From Kitagawia praeruptora (Eukaryota; Streptophyta; Magnoliopsida; Apiales; Apiaceae): DNA of 64,000 nt. Both the position numbers and the translations under genes were made by a program. Location: positions 23,086,501 to 23,150,500 of the forward strand of contig CM075344.1 of NCBI GenBank assembly GCA_037693485.1, given 5' to 3'. Each line of letters starts with the position of its first letter. Within the stretch, counting starts at the first letter, position 1. Positions 20,629 through 31,200 of this stretch are shown piece after piece. Under the pieces are notes generated by a model. It was not told the DNA's origin and made no database searches. It saw nothing but the letters and a program-made list of their open reading frames with translations.

Positions 20629-21183
20629 GTCTGACATGACCAAGGAACAGATGCTGGTAGATCTCGCCTTCAGAACAAAAGTTCTATTTTGGAGTGGAGT
20701 TGTTCTTAGTTCACTAGCAATAGGCGTGCTAGGTTATGTTGTTTTAAGGTAATATAATGATTTGCACTTGAACTTTAGAAAAATGGCAGGTTTCAGACTG
20801 GAAGAAGGATGGTAGGTGTCGAAATTTAAAAAAGGATTTAAAAATATTGTTATATTTTCGTGGTGGTCGTGGTAAATATTATCGTTGCTATAAAAAGAAA
20901 ACAGAATGTGAGTGCGAGAAATGACCCAGTCCTATACGTGCAAGAACTGATTGTATGTACTTATGTGAGAGTTTGCTCTTTGTTGAGCTTAGTTCACAAA
21001 TCAGTATGAATATAATATATGTGAACAAATAGCAACAGATCTGTTCGGTACAATGAATAAAAAAAACCATTTAATTGTTTCAGGAATTGGAAAAGATGGA
21101 AAGAGTGGAGGCAAGTTAGGTGCATCCAGCAAGACAATTCTACTTCTAGTAGTGAGGCGGAGGCTCTGGTTGTAGCAGATTAG
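20629..21183 (+). pseudogene. SP1/MUL1-like membrane E3 ubiquitin ligase gene fragment (two exons)
   Basis: Exon 20629-20748 reads SDMTKEQMLVDLAFRTKVLF and then WSGVVLSSLAIGVLGYVVL, a clear hydrophobic transmembrane-like segment. A GTAATA donor and a TTTCAG acceptor join it to 21083-21183, which reads RNWKRWKEWRQVRCIQQDNS and ends in a TAG. The layout (short helix, membrane span, Trp/Arg-rich linker) resembles the second membrane segment and linker of SP1-like/SPL2 organelle outer-membrane RING E3 ligases. The RING domain that should follow is missing. The identification rests on remembered family features and is moderate. It lies in the same orientation downstream of the thiolase fragment, whose last codons GAAGTCAT|GTAAGC could also serve as a splice donor. 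Confidence 0.5.
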
Positions 21184-21484
21184 TTGTCACATTAGGCAGG
21201 TGGAAATTGCAAAGAAGTTTTGTGTGCAGAAATGGAGAAACTATTAAATGGGTAAGGATTTTATTTATTTTCTTGTAGTATTGGATTGTAATTTTTTTTT
21301 GGGTTAAGGGTTATGAAGCCCATTAACTTGTATTGATGAATTTTGGTATTGGTGTAATAAAACAGGTTTTTAATTTTTGGGAAATGCATATATACAAATT
21401 GTTCCTCTTAAATTTTTATTATAAAAGTGTTGTAGGTATTATATATTGCTGTCATCAGTTGCTCAAAATTTGTTTCTGTGGGGC
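21184..21484. other. Spacer, possibly 3' flank of the E3-like fragment
   Basis: AT-rich sequence with a G|GTAAGG-like motif near 21,250 and an ATAAAACAGG run near 21,357. No coding similarity could be recognised. Confidence 0.3.
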
Positions 21485-22636
21485 TGATAAGTGGATTTTA
21501 TATCCACTTGGAGCGTTCCATATCGGCTTAAATTGATTGTCTTGGACTCAAGTTTGTTGTAGTTTTAATGTGTTTTGTGTAGTTGTGCAGGTTAGCAAGA
21601 ATGTCGATTATGGTTGATGCTTCTGTCATTTTTGGAGGTTAAATTGATTAAAATTCGGATTTCCGGGAAGGTTGCGCAGTCTACACTGTTTTGGCCATAT
21701 CTGGAGTTCTAGAATTCCGTTTTCAGCGATCTTACTGTCCACGCGAAGCTTGAGAGATTTTCTACAACAGGGAAGAGGTCTTCCATGCGCAGGCTGCGCG
21801 TGGTGGGCGCAGGCAGCGTGGCAAGCAGACTGATGGGAGCATGGAAATTACTGTTTTGCCCTTTTCAAGTTCTAATTGTATTTTGGGCAGTTTTTGGTAC
21901 CTTAAATGAATTCTAATTGTAATAGAAGGTAATTTATTGCTGGGCAAGAAATCTAGAGCCTATTTAAACACATCTTAGCATTGTAAATTGGATCGTTTTT
22001 TTTATTGTAACATAGAATTGCAAGGGAGAAAAGTGGAGAAAGATTCAACGCTCGGTGACAAGCACGGATCTAGATCTACTTCATCTCTTGAATACTTTGG
22101 ATTATAGATTTTTTTTTCTTAACTCTTTGTTTTATTAATATTATTGCTTCTTTCTTTTTTTTCTTGTTTAATATCATGTTTTCATCAAATCCCATGACGA
22201 TGAACGGTTCAATTATGAGCTAATCGTTGTCATGAGATTCTAACAGATTTATTTATGGAGCTTTAGTATCTTGATGCTTTAAAGATCTGTGTGTGATGTA
22301 TATCTGATATCCTCGTATGGTTGTGCTTCATGAATTTAGATGCATAGCTAACATCTAATTTGTTAATCTCTTGTGAAGCGAGAGTGGATCTTAAGATTTA
22401 GAACTTGTCATGCTAGCATAGGATAGGTTGATGTTTTAACATCATGATTTGTAGCGTAAATAGAGATATTATGCTTCCCTATGTCATCTTAATAGACAAC
22501 TTGTTCTTCAACCGTTATGTTTTCAAATTCTATAGACGTATAGGGTCTAAGCATAATTGGTGTCTATTCATCTTCTATCTCTTTTGTGGATGTATGGATA
22601 GTTTGGTATACGTATACTGAGAGGTAGCGTGTACTT
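21485..22636 (+). repeat. Lone gypsy-type LTR, left part (1,152 bp)
   Basis: It begins TGATAAGTGGATTTTATATC and follows the LTRs of the element at 8,814 through GAGGTAGCGTGTACTT. Divergence is much higher than between those two LTRs, so it belongs to another subfamily member. Copia A interrupts it at 22,637 and it resumes at 34,325. No interior or second LTR is present. Confidence 0.8.
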
Positions 22637-23133
22637 TGTTGCCCAGTAAATAACAATTGTAGAAGGGGGTTGAATACAATTGTATAAGATTTTCGACTAA
22701 AAACAAATAACACAAGTATGAATCAATAACAGCTTTATTAACTCTGATATAAAACTGTTACAAAACTCTCTTAAGAAATTCTTATGTTCTTAAGAGCTGC
22801 TAGGTTACAATATAACTCGTGTAAGCGATTACAAAATGTAAAACCTAAACTGTGTTTATATAATGTACACAGTTGCACTATCAATTACAAGATATTCTAA
22901 ATCAATTACATATATCTCTGAATACATATCTTGTATGATAGCTGCCTTCCTACAAATTAGGAACCGACATATCAATCTTCCTTGATCTCTGGTCTGATGA
23001 GAATCTTCATCAAATACTGACCAGCTTCTAATCCTGATAGTCCAATACTGACGGTGCATTCCTGATGACGTCAGCATCAGTATCTGATCAGTAATGCCCA
23101 GATCCTGATCATCTCTTGAATCAATATCTAACA
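22637..23133 (-). repeat. 3' LTR of copia A
   Basis: It begins TGTTGCCCAG and ends TATCTAACA on the + strand. The U3 part is rich in ATCAG/CTGAT motifs and carries TGACGTCA (23066-23073), a bZIP/CRE-type palindrome. A TATATAA-like box is near 22,860 on the minus strand. The polypurine tract lies next to it at 23134-23148. Confidence 0.9.
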
Positions 23134-23148
23134 ATCTCCCCCAATTTG
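23134..23148 (-). promoter_or_regulatory. Polypurine tract of copia A
   Basis: The minus strand reads CAAATTGGGGGAGAT directly before the 3' LTR, the expected primer site for plus-strand DNA synthesis. The same sequence precedes the 3' LTR of element B. Confidence 0.85.
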
Positions 23149-23213
23149 TTCTTTATAAAACAAAGCACAAATTCCTTGATTCAAGATGTCAAAAACTCAA
23201 AACAAAATACCTT

Positions 23214-26200
23214 CTAAAAATCATCAGGAACAGTTTCAGAAATTCTTTGATAGAACAGATTCAGTCTCAAGAATTCAGATAACAATTCTTCTTCCTTGCT
23301 TTCAAGAATTTGAATCAGTTTCTTCTTCAGATTTTTGAGCTCTTCATCTTCCTCATTAATCTGATAAATAGCTGCCCTGATGTTCTTAATTGAGTTTCTC
23401 GGAAGATCTAAGTCACCTAGCAACACATAAGCAATTTCCTTTCCATCCGGATTTAGAGACAGTTGTTCCATGCCTAGATACACTTCTTTAACAGCTGTAC
23501 CTTTCTTCATTTCAACCTCTCTATCTCTTAAATTTAAGTACATAGGAATATAATTGCCATCATACCTTGTTCCTCCATCCATGAATCTCTGTCTAATCTT
23601 CCAGTAAATCATGACACACCAATTTTGATAAACTTCTCTTTCACGAACATTTATTCTTTTACTTCTGAGAAGATACAGAACATATTTCAGTTCTTTTGCA
23701 GATTTACACAACAATTCATGAATAGGAATCTTCTTCACACTTCCATCTTTCATGAAGTACACCAGCTTCTCTATTTTCTTTGCATCAGCATGACAGTCAG
23801 CAATAATAGCAACAGCTTCAAGTTTCCAAAGATGATTTACAGTTAACTCATCCCCAATCTTGTCAACTAGAGCATATTGATCAGTTTGTGCAATGAAAAT
23901 AACCAGTGCATGACTATATCCAATTCCTCCTCTTGTGCCAGGTTCCCATCCTTTCAAGCCAGATTGCATACTCACCCATTTTGGTGGATTTTCAGCAATA
24001 AAGGTAGTAGACTCTGTTTTAACAATCAGAAATTCATTGATCAAAGAAGATTCTTTTATCAATCCAGCTGATATGAATACAACTGGTTTCCTATAATCAA
24101 CCTTATCCACCTCCTTCTTCTTACTCTTCTTCTTCTCATTAGTTGGATAATCCTGCTGATGTTCAGGAACAGATCTATCTCTATCATACCATAACTTCCT
24201 GTCTGATCTATGAACATTTCTTAAATAATCTCTGGTTGTTATCTTTTCTGCTTTTGTGGCTTTAGCACTGATTTCACTTTCTCTTTCAAATCTTCTGAAG
24301 TTTTCTTGTTCATACTCCAATGTATCTTCAAAAACTTCCACATTGTGAAATTCAACCACAACCTTAATAATCATAATCTTAAGTTCTTTTAAGATTTCAG
24401 AATCAGAAACAACGACTGACTTCTCATTAAATGCAGTAGATTGAGCAGCTGCCTTACTCTTCCTTTTCAAAGGCAATATCTCTTCTACAAATTCTTCAGG
24501 AGCATTGAATCTGTTGTCTGGAGTTGATGCAAGAGATAGTGGAGTTTTCTTCTTTTCACTTTCAGAAACATCTTTCAGTTTGATTCCACTAGATCTTGTT
24601 TGCCTTGAACTAGTTCCCCGATTTCTGTATCTTCCTCCTCTGCCTCTTCCTCTTCTTGCAGCAAGAGCTTTATTCTGTTTTGCAAGCTCTTCAAGGATCC
24701 TGTTCTGTTCTTCTAAGAATTCATCAGTAGTCATGTTTGGATTTTCTTCAGTAGATAAGACAAGTGCTTTCTCAGCATGATACTGTTGAACTCTTTTATC
24801 TTTATGAAATAATTTAAGAACACGACCATCCCCAGTGTCAAGTTCATGAAACAGATTAGCAGCATCTTCATCCTGTTCCACATAAACATCATCCTCAGGA
24901 ATGGTTGACAGAGTTTGACTAGGTGTCACTGTCTTCTTTCCAGATTCAGAAACATGAGTTGACTGCTTAGTTTGAGTATTCGTTCTCTTTGTCACTAAAG
25001 CAGCATCAGAGGTTTCAACTTTATGATGTGACTTAGCACCACCATCATTTCCAGAATTATCATCCTTTTGTACAACAGGATCAGGTGAACATTTTGTTTT
25101 GACTATCTTCTCCCCCTTTTTGACATCAGTATCGTCCTGAATGAAGAACGACAATATAAGCTTGAGGGTTTCATCGATAGTATCAACTTTAGATTCCAAG
25201 ACAGTCATTCTAGAATCCAATCTCCTGTCAAGAGCTTTAATATCATCTGCGAGAAGGCGTGCTTGAGAAGCAGTAGCAGATATGGAAACAGATGTTTGAA
25301 TACCCGCTTGAAATTTTTCTGTTGCAGCCTTCATTGAATCAATCTCACTCCTCAATCCCTTTGCGAGAAGAGCATTGGTTTTGAGAAGAGCCTTAAGTTC
25401 AGGTGTCGGCATCCGCGTAGCAATATGACCAGAATGAAACAGAGCATTTTGAAAATTCATCTCAGCAATGGGTTCATTCCATTCTGTATCCCATTCATGT
25501 CCCCTTGCAGCTCGAGTATCAGAAGGAATAAGTGAACTATACTCCCCTCTGAATTCTTCTTGAGTCATTTGCTGCATGTATCTACTTGAAGACCCATAAT
25601 TAGATTGGAGACTTGCTTTTATAGCCGCCTGCATTTGCTTTGTTTTAAGATCAGCATGATCATCATCATCATCATCATCTGAGCCACCACCAGCCTCAGG
25701 AAGATTATGTTCAACATCATCATCAGGAAGCATAATACCTTTCAGTTTCAAAACACCAGTAGATACAGCTGGTGAATCCTGATGACCTGCAGACAAATTA
25801 GTAACATGTCCTAAATCTCTCTTTTCTTTTAAAGTGATCTCATCACTTCTCACAATGTTACCTAAGTTGCTTTCAATAGCAACTTCTACCTCACTAGAAG
25901 TTAATAACTTCTCACTCTTTTCTACCTCTCCTTTTGCCAGTTCAGGAGATTGCCTCTCATCACTCTTCTTTTTCTCTAAATGTTCACTCTCAATCTCACA
26001 AGAAAGGTTCTGGCTCATTAATTGTGAAGAAATAAGAGGTGGCTGAGAAGAGTTGTCTGAAGTCATACAAATAGAGGTATCCCTGTTATCAGGTCTATCT
26101 GTAATCATACTATCAGTAGTAAATGAAGTAGATAAAGAGATGTTACCTGATGAAGTAGTTAACGAATCCATTGGCCGTGCTGAAATTGGCTCAATAAGCA

Positions 26201-28283
26201 ATGGAATAAGTGAATCAGTAGTACTTTCATCAGGATTGACCACTGCAACTATAGCATGACTTGCATCAGTATTTGCTACTGATGGTTCTTGTGTAGTCTG
26301 AGGTTTTGAAGCTTCTTCAACACTTTGAGTCAAAGGTTCTTGTGTACTTCCCTCAAATGCAGTGTCAGCAATCACTCTGTCACATTCAGCAATGTGCAAA
26401 TCATGAGCAGCGTTTTCTGCCAGACTTCTAGCAAGTTCAATTTCAATTTCAGAAGCTCCTTGAGCATTGTCAGGAAACTCCCCTGCTGATGTGAGTGTGC
26501 CAGCATCTTCAGTTTGAGAAGATGGTTCTTGTGGGGCAGGAATATTCTTGTCTGCACCTTCCCTTTGAGAAGATGGTTCTTGTGGGACTATTCCTTCAAA
26601 AATGTCTGCACCTACACTTTGAGTAGGTGGTTCTTGTGTGACTGGATCTTCAATAGCTTCTGAACTCCTTTGAAGTTCAGGTTCTTGTGGGCTGGATCCT
26701 TTCAGAGATGACACTGTAGTCCTCTGTTTCTTATGTCTGTGAAAAACATTTGCTTCAGCAGTTTTTACTTCAAGAGGTGAAGGTTTAACACCCAGCTGAG
26801 CAGCAATAGCATTTACTTCATCAACGGACATCTCAATAATTCTTCTCTTTGGAGATGCAGATGCTGGAGAATCAGAAATCTCAACAGTCTTCACAGGTGA
26901 ATTATTTGGAGTAGAGATGTCAGGATTAGCAGTAGCGTCAGGAACTGATGATCCATCCTGATTAACAACATCAGGATTGCCTTCCATATCATTAGTAAGA
27001 TTCAGAAATTCTGTATGATCAACAAATTTGCCTTTTCTGATTAATCTTCTTCTTTTCTTTGGCTTTTCAGAGATAGCCACTTCCCTTGTATCAGCAACAT
27101 CAATCTCCTTCTTTTTCAACAAGACTGATATAGGCATTGTATCATCATCAGAATCAGAAATAGCTCCTTGAACAACTTTCCTTTTCACTCCTGTTCCTTT
27201 ATCCAAACCAGATGTTTCAACAACTCTTTGTCCACCCCCTTGTGACTTCATTTGAGAATGAGTTGGAGTGGAGAAATCCTTTGACCCTGATTGCCTCTTA
27301 GACACATCAGATCTAGCTGATTTCTTTGATTTTACAACTGATGCCTTTTGTGAGACACCAGAGGTGGTTAACTGTTTAGGTAAGTGTTTGGGTTGTGTGC
27401 TTGTGTCAGGAATAGGATGTGTAAGGTCCTGTTCCATAGCACCAGTTGCTGGGCCATATTGAATAGGCATTCTCTTTCTTAAAAGAGACCATACTTCATC
27501 AGGAATGTATGGAGATCCCACAAACTTATTTGCCTTATCAGAATTGATTAGACTCTTTATATTGTTATCTGAGATTTTACATATCGGCAAAATTGTATCA
27601 TTCTCAAAAACAGCATGAGGACATAAGTGAGAAAATATTAATTGAAAAAATCTAAGAAAGCAAACATAACCACATTTATCTGCCTTTCTTTCACTTAATG
27701 CCTTCAGTATAAAGGAACCATAATCAAATGAGAGATCATGAATTAGAGAGTACCCAATTTTGGCTGAACCTGTGGGTAAGGCATCAAAGTTTGATACTTT
27801 ATTCAAGAAACATCTGCTGATTGTGTCAAAGAAGAAATTCCATTCCTTCTTGAGCTTTGTCCTGTAGAGCTCTCCAAACTTCTTTGGTGTTCCATTGTAA
27901 CCCAAGCTTACAACATACTCAAGAAGTTTTGCATCAGTAACTTTGAACACAGGGTTACCAATTGTTGATGGTAAATGTAGGGCTGCATTGACAATCTCAG
28001 GTGTCACATAGTATGTAACATTGTCATATTCAAAGCTCATCTGAGGATTTTCTGATGGATGACTTTTCCCAAAAACACTTGTGTTCCACACCTGCATAAC
28101 AGACTTAAAAGATATCTTGGCAGGTTGTGTTAGTGCATAATTGATTGGGCTTGAGGCCAAAAAGTCCTGAATAATGTGAAAATCACTCGGCAAGTCCTGA
28201 TGATCTAGAACTGCAGTGAAGTTATTAGTATTAAACGTAACTCCATTGATTACCACCTTGCTGTTCATGAATAAGTTCTCCAT
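23214..28283 (-). CDS. Extra ORF of copia A: about 1,690-residue protein of unknown function
   Basis: ATG 28283 (MENLFMNSKVVING) opens a frame without stops to 23214. The N-terminal ~300 residues form a globular module with KKEWNFFFDTISRCFLNK and IGYSLIHDLSFDYGSFILKAL, also present in elements B and C. Next comes a long Ser/Glu/Pro-rich low-complexity region with a basic KPKKRRRLIRKGKF cluster (about residue 410, NLS-like) and repeated QEP motifs such as TQEPPTQS and PQEPSSQ (about 545-680). A coiled-coil-like segment containing LLADDIKALDRRLDSR follows (about 960-1,050). An RGG-type box, RRGRGRGGRYRNRG, lies near 1,210, and KKKSKKKE near 1,395. The last ~450 residues look globular, with GWEPGTRGGIGYSHALV. 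No signal peptide or membrane span is obvious, which differs from the Env-like ORFs proposed for SIRE elements. A nucleic-acid-binding nuclear role is inference. Confidence 0.8.
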   Translation of the reverse strand: MENLFMNSKVVINGVTFNTNNFTAVLDHQDLPSDFHIIQDFLASSPINYALTQPAKISFKSVMQVWNTSVFGKSHPSENPQMSFEYDNVTYYVTPEIVNAALHLPSTIGNPVFKVTDAKLLEYVVSLGYNGTPKKFGELYRTKLKKEWNFFFDTISRCFLNKVSNFDALPTGSAKIGYSLIHDLSFDYGSFILKALSERKADKCGYVCFLRFFQLIFSHLCPHAVFENDTILPICKISDNNIKSLINSDKANKFVGSPYIPDEVWSLLRKRMPIQYGPATGAMEQDLTHPIPDTSTQPKHLPKQLTTSGVSQKASVVKSKKSARSDVSKRQSGSKDFSTPTHSQMKSQGGGQRVVETSGLDKGTGVKRKVVQGAISDSDDDTMPISVLLKKKEIDVADTREVAISEKPKKRRRLIRKGKFVDHTEFLNLTNDMEGNPDVVNQDGSSVPDATANPDISTPNNSPVKTVEISDSPASASPKRRIIEMSVDEVNAIAAQLGVKPSPLEVKTAEANVFHRHKKQRTTVSSLKGSSPQEPELQRSSEAIEDPVTQEPPTQSVGADIFEGIVPQEPSSQREGADKNIPAPQEPSSQTEDAGTLTSAGEFPDNAQGASEIEIELARSLAENAAHDLHIAECDRVIADTAFEGSTQEPLTQSVEEASKPQTTQEPSVANTDASHAIVAVVNPDESTTDSLIPLLIEPISARPMDSLTTSSGNISLSTSFTTDSMITDRPDNRDTSICMTSDNSSQPPLISSQLMSQNLSCEIESEHLEKKKSDERQSPELAKGEVEKSEKLLTSSEVEVAIESNLGNIVRSDEITLKEKRDLGHVTNLSAGHQDSPAVSTGVLKLKGIMLPDDDVEHNLPEAGGGSDDDDDDDHADLKTKQMQAAIKASLQSNYGSSSRYMQQMTQEEFRGEYSSLIPSDTRAARGHEWDTEWNEPIAEMNFQNALFHSGHIATRMPTPELKALLKTNALLAKGLRSEIDSMKAATEKFQAGIQTSVSISATASQARLLADDIKALDRRLDSRMTVLESKVDTIDETLKLILSFFIQDDTDVKKGEKIVKTKCSPDPVVQKDDNSGNDGGAKSHHKVETSDAALVTKRTNTQTKQSTHVSESGKKTVTPSQTLSTIPEDDVYVEQDEDAANLFHELDTGDGRVLKLFHKDKRVQQYHAEKALVLSTEENPNMTTDEFLEEQNRILEELAKQNKALAARRGRGRGGRYRNRGTSSRQTRSSGIKLKDVSESEKKKTPLSLASTPDNRFNAPEEFVEEILPLKRKSKAAAQSTAFNEKSVVVSDSEILKELKIMIIKVVVEFHNVEVFEDTLEYEQENFRRFERESEISAKATKAEKITTRDYLRNVHRSDRKLWYDRDRSVPEHQQDYPTNEKKKSKKKEVDKVDYRKPVVFISAGLIKESSLINEFLIVKTESTTFIAENPPKWVSMQSGLKGWEPGTRGGIGYSHALVIFIAQTDQYALVDKIGDELTVNHLWKLEAVAIIADCHADAKKIEKLVYFMKDGSVKKIPIHELLCKSAKELKYVLYLLRSKRINVREREVYQNWCVMIYWKIRQRFMDGGTRYDGNYIPMYLNLRDREVEMKKGTAVKEVYLGMEQLSLNPDGKEIAYVLLGDLDLPRNSIKNIRAAIYQINEEDEELKNLKKKLIQILESKEEELLSEFLRLNLFYQRISETVPDDF

Positions 28284-28290
28284 TGCAATT

Positions 28291-31200
28291 TCAAACACAA
28301 AAGATGTGTTTTGTAAGAGAGTGTTGAACTGGATTTCCTGTCATAGCAATAGCACTTTGGTTATCACAATAAATAGGTATTTTTGAAAATGACAAACCAT
28401 AGTCCATTAGCTGATTTCTCATCCACATGATCTGAGCACAACAGCTTCCAGCAGCAATGTACTCAGCTTCTGCAGTTGATGTGGAGATAGACTTTTGCTT
28501 TTTACTGAACCAAGAAACTAGTCTTCCTCCAAGAAACTGACAACTGCCTGAAGTACTTTTCCTGTCTATTTTGCATCCAGCAAAATCAGCATCTGAATAG
28601 CCACACAAACTAAAGTCTGATTCTCTGGCATACCAAAGGCCAAGAGAAGATGTGCCCTTTAGATATCTGAAAATCCTTTTTACTGCAATGAGATGCGGTT
28701 CTCTAGGATTTGCTTGAAATCTTGCACATAGACAGGTTGCATACATGATATCAGGTCTGCTAGCAGTTAGATATAAGAGTGAGCCAATCATCCCTCTATA
28801 GTTGGTTACATCTACTTCAGTTCCTTGATCAGGATCAAGCTTTGTAGCTGTAGCTATAGGAGTGGAAGCTGTAGAGCTGTCTTGCATGTTAAACCTTTTT
28901 AGTAAATTCTTTGTGTATTTTGACTGATTGATAAAAATCCCTTCATCAGTCTGTTTAACTTGAAGACCTAAGAAATAGCTCATTTCACCCATCATGCTCA
29001 TTTGATATCTCGACTGCATTAGCTTTGAAAACTTCTCACACAGCTTAGTATTAGTTGACCCAAAAATGATATCATCAACATATATTTGAACTAACAGCAA
29101 ATCCTTACCATGATTCAAGTAAAATAAGGTTTTATCAATTGTACCTCTGTTGAATCCACTTTCCAGTAAGAATTGAGCTAAGGTTTCATACCAGGCTCTT
29201 GGAGCTTGCTTTAGTCCATAAAGTGCTTTATCCAGTCTATAGACATGATCTGGATGTTTGGGATCAATAAATCCAGGAGGTTGTTCAACATATACCTCCT
29301 CTTCCAGTTCTCCATTGAGAAAAGCACTTTTTACGTCCATCTGGAATACTTTGAATTTCTTGTGGGCTGCATATGCCAGAAAAATTCTGATGGCCTCCAG
29401 TCTTGCAACAGGAGCAAAAGTCTCATCATAATCTATTCCTTCCTGTTGAGAATACCCCTTTGCTACTAGCCTTGCTTTATTTCTCACAATTGTGCCATCT
29501 GAATCAGTCTTATTTCTGAATACCCACTTTGTACCTACAATAGACCTTCCTATGGGTCTTGGTACTAGTTTCCAGACTTCATTTCTTTCAAACTCATTCA
29601 GTTCTTCTTGCATAGCTGTCACCCAATCAGCATCCTTAAGTGCATCTTCAACTTTCTTGGGCTCCTCCTTTGACAGAAAGTTATTATATAAACATTCATT
29701 TTGAGTTGCACTTCTTGTCTTAACACCTGCTTCAGGATTCCCAATGATTAAATCAGGAGTATGACTTTTTGTCCATTTCCTTGCTGATGGTAAGTCATTT
29801 CTTGAACTGGATGCTCCCCCTGGATTGGTGTTTTCTTCAAAAGAACTAGAGTTGCTAGAAGCTCCCCCTGAGATAGTGCTATCTTCTTCTGATGTACTAT
29901 CTTGATTGTCACTTGAGTCTGTTTCCGATGAATCTCTACTTGATGTTTGAGTTGAATCATCACTAGTGATGTCTCGCTCTTGCTCCCCCTCAACATTTGC
30001 ATTATTTGAGTCATCATCAGTAACAGGTGTTTGATCAGGAATTGATCGATCGTCAGGATCTGACAGAGTATCAGTATCTGCCGTGACTTCATCAGGATTG
30101 TTGGTAGCTTCATTTGCAAAAGTCAAACTGTCATGAGAGTCTTCTTGTATTCCTGTTAACTTTCTATCATCAAAAGATACATTAATAGACTCCATGACTG
30201 TCTTTGTTCTTAGATTATAGACTTTAAAGGCTCTTGTTGTTGGATAGCCAATAAAGATGGCCTCATCAGCTTTTGTCTCAAATTTTCCTAGCTGTTCTGG
30301 ATGAGGTCTTAGAACAAAGCACTTGCAGCCAAACACATGTAGATGCTTCAAACTTGGCTTCTTTTCCTTAATCATCTGATAAGGAGTTACACCATGTCTG
30401 TTGATTAGTGTAATATTTTGAGTGTAACAAGCTGTGTTGACTGCTTCTGCCCAGAAATATGTAGGTAGTTTAGCTTCTTCCAACATAGTTCTACCAGCTT
30501 CAATAAGAGTTCTGTTCTTTCTTTCAACTACTCCATTTTGCTGAGGAGTGCCAGGAGCAGAGAATTGTTGAACTATTCCTTTGTATTTGCAGAACTCTTC
30601 CATTGCTGAATTCTTGAATTCAGTCCCATTATCACTTCTCAGAATCTTGACTTTGTATTCCGTACCAGTTTCAATAAGTCTAACATGGTCCAGCAGTATT
30701 TCAGCAGTTTCATCTTTTCTGTGAAGAAAATAAACCCAGGTAAATCTAGTATATTCATCAACAATGACTAGAGTATACCGTTTCTTACTGATGGACATAA
30801 TATTCACTGGTCCAAACAAGTCGAGGTGTAGCATGTGATATGGTTCATCAATTGAGGATTCAGATTTGCTCTTGAATGATGTCCTTCTCTGTTTAGCCTT
30901 CTGACAAGCATCACAGAGTCCATCAGGAGTATATAGAGCCTTTGGTAATCCTCTTACCAAGTCTTTCTTAACCAACTCATTTATATTGTTGAAGTTGAGA
31001 TGAGAAAGCTTCTTATGCCAATTCCAACTTTCATCTACAGATGCTTTACTGATGAGGCATGTAGATGGATTTTCAGTATTAGAGTGAATGTTGGCTTCAT
31101 AAATGTTACCATGTCTTTGACCTGTTAATGCAATCTTTCCTGTAGATTTACTGATTACTTCAAAATGAGTATCATTAAAGTTGACACGATAACCTCTGTC

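Noticed and set aside
21333..21536. ORF before and into the lone LTR
   Set aside because: It crosses the LTR boundary and has no recognisable product.
25834..27462. Plus-strand ORFs opposite the extra ORF of copia A
   Set aside because: They are antisense shadows in Ser/Leu-rich sequence, and the matching ones in B fall opposite the same codons.
23214..28283. Extra ORF of copia A as an envelope protein
   Set aside because: No signal peptide, membrane span or fusion-type hydrophobic stretch is visible, while RGG and NLS-like motifs are.
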